A stretch of 64,000 nt of DNA. It comes from Ridgeia piscesae (lineage: Eukaryota > Annelida > Polychaeta > Sabellida > Siboglinidae). The notes beneath the pieces are model-generated. The model made no database searches, was not told the DNA's origin, and was given only the letters and a program-made list of their open reading frames with translations. Of this stretch, positions 59,726-64,000 are shown piece after piece. Every line of letters begins with the position of its first letter. The first letter of the stretch is position 1. The position numbers and the translations under genes were made by a program. The stretch spans positions 199,501 to 263,500 of the forward strand of contig JAODUO010000117.1 of the NCBI GenBank assembly GCA_025642075.2, given 5' to 3'.

Positions 59726-59929
59726 GTAAGTTTACCATATATACACTACCGTACTGTTGTTTCACAATCCCACTTGTGTGTAATAGAAAGTTGTTTTAGC
59801 AAAATACCTTGATAGCCTCTCACTATTCTATTGCTATTCCAAATCGCTGAGACAAATTTAATAAAACTGGTACTAAAAAGTTGTAAAAAATGAAAAAGTA
59901 AAGCAGGAAAGGTAAGTTGCTTGCTATAT

Positions 59930-60185
59930 AGCGCAGCATCCAATCTTCAGGTTTGCTCAAAGTGCTTTACACTTTACTCCCGGGCAGAACTGTTCAGGTG
60001 AATTCCCTCTCGACCTCTGTGGGAAGCATCCAGCCATGCTGTAGTTAATGCATGAAAACTATTCGTACACAAATATCCATCACTGTCTAGAGCCAGGTAC
60101 TCTTAACAGTTGAGTGAACTGGAGCCTAAAATGTAGAGTAAACAACTTCCCAAAGGTTTGACATGGCAGCACAGGACACACACTT
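59930..60185 (+). mobile_element. Dispersed repeat, family C, copy 3 (most complete head)
   Basis: 'tttgctcaaagtgctttacactttactcccgggcagaactgttcag ... gtgggaagcatccagccatg ... agccaggtactcttaacagttgagtgaactgga' aligns in order with the copies at 31470 and 34570. The tail 'acatggcagcacaggac' parallels 'acacggcagtacaggat'. Confidence 0.65.
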
Positions 60186-61170
60186 TTGACTGAGAATCAG
60201 GGATGGGTTAAGTATTCAAGTACAAAGCAAGTACTGTACTTGGACATGTCATTTGGCCGAGTGCAGTAATTGGACTTGGACTTGACCATCAAAGTACTTG
60301 GACTTGGCGAGTACTTCTTACCAGTACTTTTTAATGTTTTTGTTAACTGGTTGGTTTTATTTGAACGATTGACGAAATTGGCCAAAGTGAAAATTACTGT
60401 ACACTTGTATACAGGCTGTATTTTTTTTTATGGAACATAATTGGTGGTACTTATGATTGTGGTTTATTGATTTATAGGCATAAAAGGGAGGATAAAGACT
60501 GTGTGTTAGACACTTGCAGAAATGCTTGTCAGCTAATACTTGAAACCATGAGTCAATTACATGGAATAAACTAACACTGACCAAGCCTGGCACTGACTGA
60601 TCTCTTCATCACTTGTAGTGGCTTCAGATGTTCAGAAACCAGCAGTTCAGTTGTATTGTAAACATTTGCATTATATATAATGACCTTGGCTTAAGATTAT
60701 GACCAAATATACTGTTTGTTCGGTGCAACCAGAAGTACTGATGAATATCTCAAGAGCTGATGTCAAATGCTCGTATTTTATGCGTTTGCCTGAACTTGTA
60801 CTTGCCTATATTTGTAGATGAGTACTTGTAAATGGTATACTTGATCCATCCCTGCTGAGAATACATGCTAGCTCCATCAACATTGCTATATGTATATAGG
60901 CAAGTTGCTGACAATAGTACCTCCATTATAAGTGTGCAATAAATAGAAGATTATCTACCCAAATAGAATATTCTGACTTTTCAAAAAGTCTATTGTGCAT
61001 TTTTTAATTGTATTCTCTCTGTTGAGAAAACATGTTGCTAAAATTGATAAAAATGATCTGAACTTTTACAGAATTCTTCAGCACCCACAACGGTTATGTT
61101 GTACAATGAATATGTATATGAATACTTTTCATTCATTGTTTTGTTAATTTTTTACAACGTAATATGTGTA
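60186..61170. other. Intron of CLC gene, repeat-like remnants
   Basis: At 60210-60330 phrases such as 'caagta', 'gtacttggac' and 'ttggacttg' recur. The interval starts 'gggatgggttaagtat' and near 60845 reads 'cttgatccatccctg', its rough inverse. The interval ~60200-60857 may therefore be a further transposon with short inverted ends (cagggatgg / ccatccctg). Confidence 0.4.
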
Positions 61171-61176
61171 ATATAG

Positions 61177-61257
61177 GAAGGTTAACTGGGCTTGTGTTGG
61201 AATCGTACCAAACCGTACACTGGGGTCGGGGTTGGAGGCTTCTGTCCGCTATTGTTG
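61177..61257 (+). other. Possible 81-bp in-frame cassette exon in CLC gene
   Basis: Bounded by AATATAG and ATTGTTG|GTAAGT and exactly 81 nt long. Spliced between 59725 and 61421 it keeps the frame (phase 2 in, phase 2 out) and has no stop, encoding KVNWACVGIVPNRTLGSGLE and further residues. It would break the conserved PTL-FIGG pore sequence, so a transcript including it could not make a normal pore. It may be a poison or regulatory cassette or a chance splice-site pair. Confidence 0.3.
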
Positions 61258-61420
61258 GTAAGTATGGGTCACAACAATCAACATTTTTAATGTACTGTTT
61301 GGGGAGGGGGAGAAAAAGCATACTCTTTGTATGCTTCCGAAAATATTGACAGTTTTGAACAATCTCATGCAGAGGTATGTTTGTATTGGCCAAAAGATTC
61401 TACTGCCCTAATCCTTGTAG

Positions 61421-61599
61421 GTTCATCGGTGGCCTGTACGGAAGACTACTTGGGATTGGCATTCATGACGTATTAACATTGTTTGGATCCTTCTTATCAT
61501 GAAAGACCATGGTTGGACCCAGGGGCCATCTCCCTTATTGGAGCGGCATCTTTCTTCGGGGGAGTGTCTCGACTGACCATATCTTTGACAGTCATTATG
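61421..61599 (+). pseudogene. CLCN6/7-like: CLC exchanger, exon with helices N-O, one-base frameshift
   Basis: Acceptor ATCCTTGTAG, donor ATTATG|GTAGGT. The first part reads FIGGLYGRLLGIGIHDVLTL then FGSF, an excellent match after PTL. After GGATCCTTC the frame must change by one base to continue as YHERPWLDPGAISLIGAASF then FGGVSRLTISLTVIM, also an excellent match (family G-A-A-x-x-G-G-x-x-R-x-T-x-S-L-T-V-I-x). As given, the upstream frame meets TGA six bases later. The exon is 179 nt; 178 would keep phase. This is either a sequence error or a real inactivating indel. Confidence 0.85.
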
Positions 61600-61689
61600 G
61601 TAGGTGTCTGAAAACATTTGGGCAAGTCAATCAATTACACCATATACATATGTTTATCTGATATCATTAAATTAAAAAAATTCTCTAGC

Positions 61690-64000
61690 ATACTCATCAT
61701 CATTGTGCAGCCATAGTGTTCTGTGATTGGGCGAAGGCCTCAGCATGTTGCTTCCAAATTCTGCCTGTCTTACGCTATCCTCTGCCAGATGGTACCCTTC
61801 CAGTGGTCATCTAGTTTGTCTCTCCATCATCTCGCCAGCCTTCCTCTAGGTCTTTTCCTTTCGTATGGTTTACAGGTGGTGAAATGCTGTGTGCATCGGT
61901 TATCTCGTATCCACTTCCATTTTCTGACTTGTTCAATCACGTCTGTGACCTTTGTCTATTCCTACCCACATGTTTGTTTTTCTGTCCCAGTATGTGATGT
62001 TTAACATAGTCCATTCAATCTTTTTTTTGTGGTTGCTAGCTTGTTCTTTGCTTAGGTGGTGAGTGCCCATGTTTCCGTGCCGTATGTCATTGCTGGAAGT
62101 ACGCATGAGTTGTAGACGTGTCTCTTCAATCATGTTCCAGTGTTACCCTTGAAGATGTCGTGGTGCTTGGTGAATGCTGTCCATCCGCCCGTGATTCTTC
62201 TTTGAATTTCCGTGTCTTGGTATTGGTCTCTGGTGCTGTATCTCTGTCCCAGGTAGATGTAGTTTTTAACGTTGTCAATCTGAGTGTTGTTGACATATAT
62301 TGGTGCGTCGTTTTCCATCATCACCTTTGTCTTTGACTTGTTCATCTTTAGACCCTAATTCCTGTAGCATTTGATGTAGTTCATGTGGTGTATTAGCACA
62401 TATGAGTATGTCGGCGAAGCGAAGATGACTTAGATATTCACCGTCTATCTTCAAGCCTCTGGTTTCCCAAGTCAGTCTTCATTGTGTAGGTGGACTGTCA
62501 TCGAGCTGTTGGTGTAGATGTCTTTCAGGAGTTTGATGTACACATTTTCTATCCCCTGTTCTTGAAGCGAGGTTAGTACTCCTTGAGTTTGCACTGATTT
62601 GAAGGCTTTCTCATAGTCAACGAATGTGATGCAGATTGGTATATTATATTCTCTGCACTTCTCCTTCAGTTGGTTTATGACTTGGATATGGTCTGTCATT
62701 GAGTATCTGCTTCTGAATCCAGCTTGTTCTTGTTGCTGGGTTTCATAGTGTTTTTTCTAGCCTTTTTGTTAGTAATTTCGTGAGTACTTTATAAATGTTT
62801 GATAGTAGACATATCGGTCTGAAATTCATGACGTCTTTCTTATTTCCCTTCTTGAAGATCATAACCATCTTTGCATTCTTTCACGCTGTGGGTATTCGTC
62901 TTTCTGATCAGCATTTATTGTACACTTAGCACGTATCTTCGAGGTGGTATCTTCTCCTGCTTTCATTGTCTCGATGTTTATATGGTTGTTGCCTGTTGCT
63001 GCCACATTCTTTCTTCATATCTCATAGTGCTGCTTCCACCTCCCATGATGTCATCTCTGGTACCTCTTTTGGGTCAGTGTGGATTATGGTACTCTGTTCA
63101 CTGTCGTATTGCTCGGTGTATAATTCATCTATTCGTTCTATGATCTTGATCATGGATTCGTCTACCTTGCTAATGTCTAGGAGTGTGATCAGTCTGTCTT
63201 GGCCTAGCTTCTGTGTTCTTTGAAATTTCCTCAGGCTGTTTGATGTCATGATCATTTCTTGTATGATCTCTTGGTTGTATTTCCTGATGTCTTCTCTTGC
63301 TTTCTTTTTGGCGGTCTTGCATATTTTTGTGTACTCTATACATTGTTTACGTTGCCATTTTCCACCATTTCTCGTCAGTTCATCATCAGGGCTCGTGTTG
63401 GCGATGATATCCTCGATTTGTGTGGCTTGTTAATTGCCTTAACTACTCTTGACTTGCCTTGTTGGATCATGTCTGTGATGGCTTCACTCATGGTGTCGAT
63501 GTCGTCTAGTTCTTGTAGTGTCTCAAATCGGTTTCACAATTTGAGTTAGAATTCGATCTTCTTTGAACCTATTTGTGTGACATCTACTCTTGGTGTGCTC
63601 TTGGTCATACATTTTTTCCTTTCCTCCTCTACGTCCAATTTGATGTTGTTCTAGCCATTCTTGGTTGATGACTGTGACAATGTCTGGCCAGTTTGTTAGG
63701 ATGTAGTCTGTTCCAGTCTTCGTTCACCGTTTGGGCATTTCCACGTCAATCTCCTCCCTGCTTTCTTCTGAAACATGGTGTTCAAGATTTGGTACTTTCT
63801 TGATGTAGCCCATTCTACCAAGGTGTCGCTTCTTTCATTTCTCAATTCGAGTCCAAATTTGCCCGTTGCCATTTCCATAGGGTTTGTTCTTTTCCCTATT
63901 TGCGCATTGAAGTCTCCCATCACTATTGTGTAGTGGTTTGGTTTCCATAAAGTCTCATCGACGTTCGTGTAGAAGCTATTTATATCTTCTTCTGAGTATG
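61690..64000 (-). pseudogene. Decayed RTE-type LINE (endonuclease and reverse transcriptase), minus strand
   Basis: Minus-strand fragments in order: endonuclease at 63923-63696 (MMGDFNAQIG, the catalytic G-D-F-N-A motif; later GRRLTWKCPNG). Linker at 63255-63022 (FQRTQKLGQDRLITLLDISK). Reverse transcriptase at 62699-62472 (ICITFVDYEKAFKSVQ). Thumb and C-terminal parts at 62345-62130 (KVMMENDAPIYVNN, IYLGQRYS, EIQRRITGGWTAFTKH) and 62133-61933 (MLNITYWDRKTNMW). Tail near 61860-61700 (KRPRGRLARWWRD, then QHAEAFAQ). Stops and shifts break it throughout. It continues past the right edge and sits in the CLC intron after 61599. Confidence 0.88.

Overview
This is eukaryotic (metazoan) genomic DNA. 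It is gene-poor and AT-rich, with kilobase introns bounded by GT-AG sites, abundant satellites and microsatellites, and decayed LINEs of the RTE and CR1 types. The gene structures and repeat mix suggest an invertebrate, most likely marine and perhaps a mollusc or other lophotrochozoan. That placement is an inference; no single feature proves it.

Two genes are arranged head to head around 44.0-45.2 kb. On the minus strand, from 44019 leftwards past position 1, is the 5' part of a large gene. It has exon 1 (55 codons), exon 2 (68 codons), a candidate alternative first exon at 25.0 kb (39 codons), and a common exon at 149-382 (78 codons or more). Every junction is phase 0, so either 5' start can splice to the common exon. 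The predicted protein is a hydrophilic, Ser/Thr-rich N-terminus with two Arg-Arg-x-Ser-like sites. A short FVVTP...NSIT pattern faintly recalls the cytosolic N-termini of K-Cl cotransporters (SLC12A4-7), but the transporter domain would lie outside the window and the identity is not proven.

On the plus strand, from about 45 kb to beyond the right edge, is a CLC-type chloride/proton exchanger gene of the CLC-6/CLC-7 branch. Twelve coding exons are visible (47790-61599), from the N-terminus to a conserved segment ending SLTVIM. All splice phases agree. The GSGIP, GxEGP and EE-SFWN motifs are present, so both the gating and proton glutamates are kept. Three oddities stand out: a GC-AG intron, an 81-bp in-frame cassette-like segment at the pore motif, and a one-base frameshift in the last visible exon.

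Most of the rest is intronic and repetitive. 1-170: 36/39-bp repeats that duplicate an exon end with its splice donor. 0.97-2.2 kb: 59-bp satellite. 8.6-10.4 kb: 14-bp polypyrimidine satellite. 14.8-17.9 kb: 43-bp satellite, followed by a 31-bp array. 35.7-36.3 kb: 46-bp array. 36.8-37.9 kb: dead CR1-like LINE. 38.4-41.8 kb: MITE and microsatellite cluster containing a 690-bp duplication. 46.9-47.4 kb: 17-bp array. 50.6-51.7 kb: TTAA-flanked transposon. 53.8-56.2 kb: 49-bp satellite derived from a LINE 3' end. 57.8 and 58.2 kb: long CA tracts. 61.7-64 kb: decayed RTE LINE on the minus strand.
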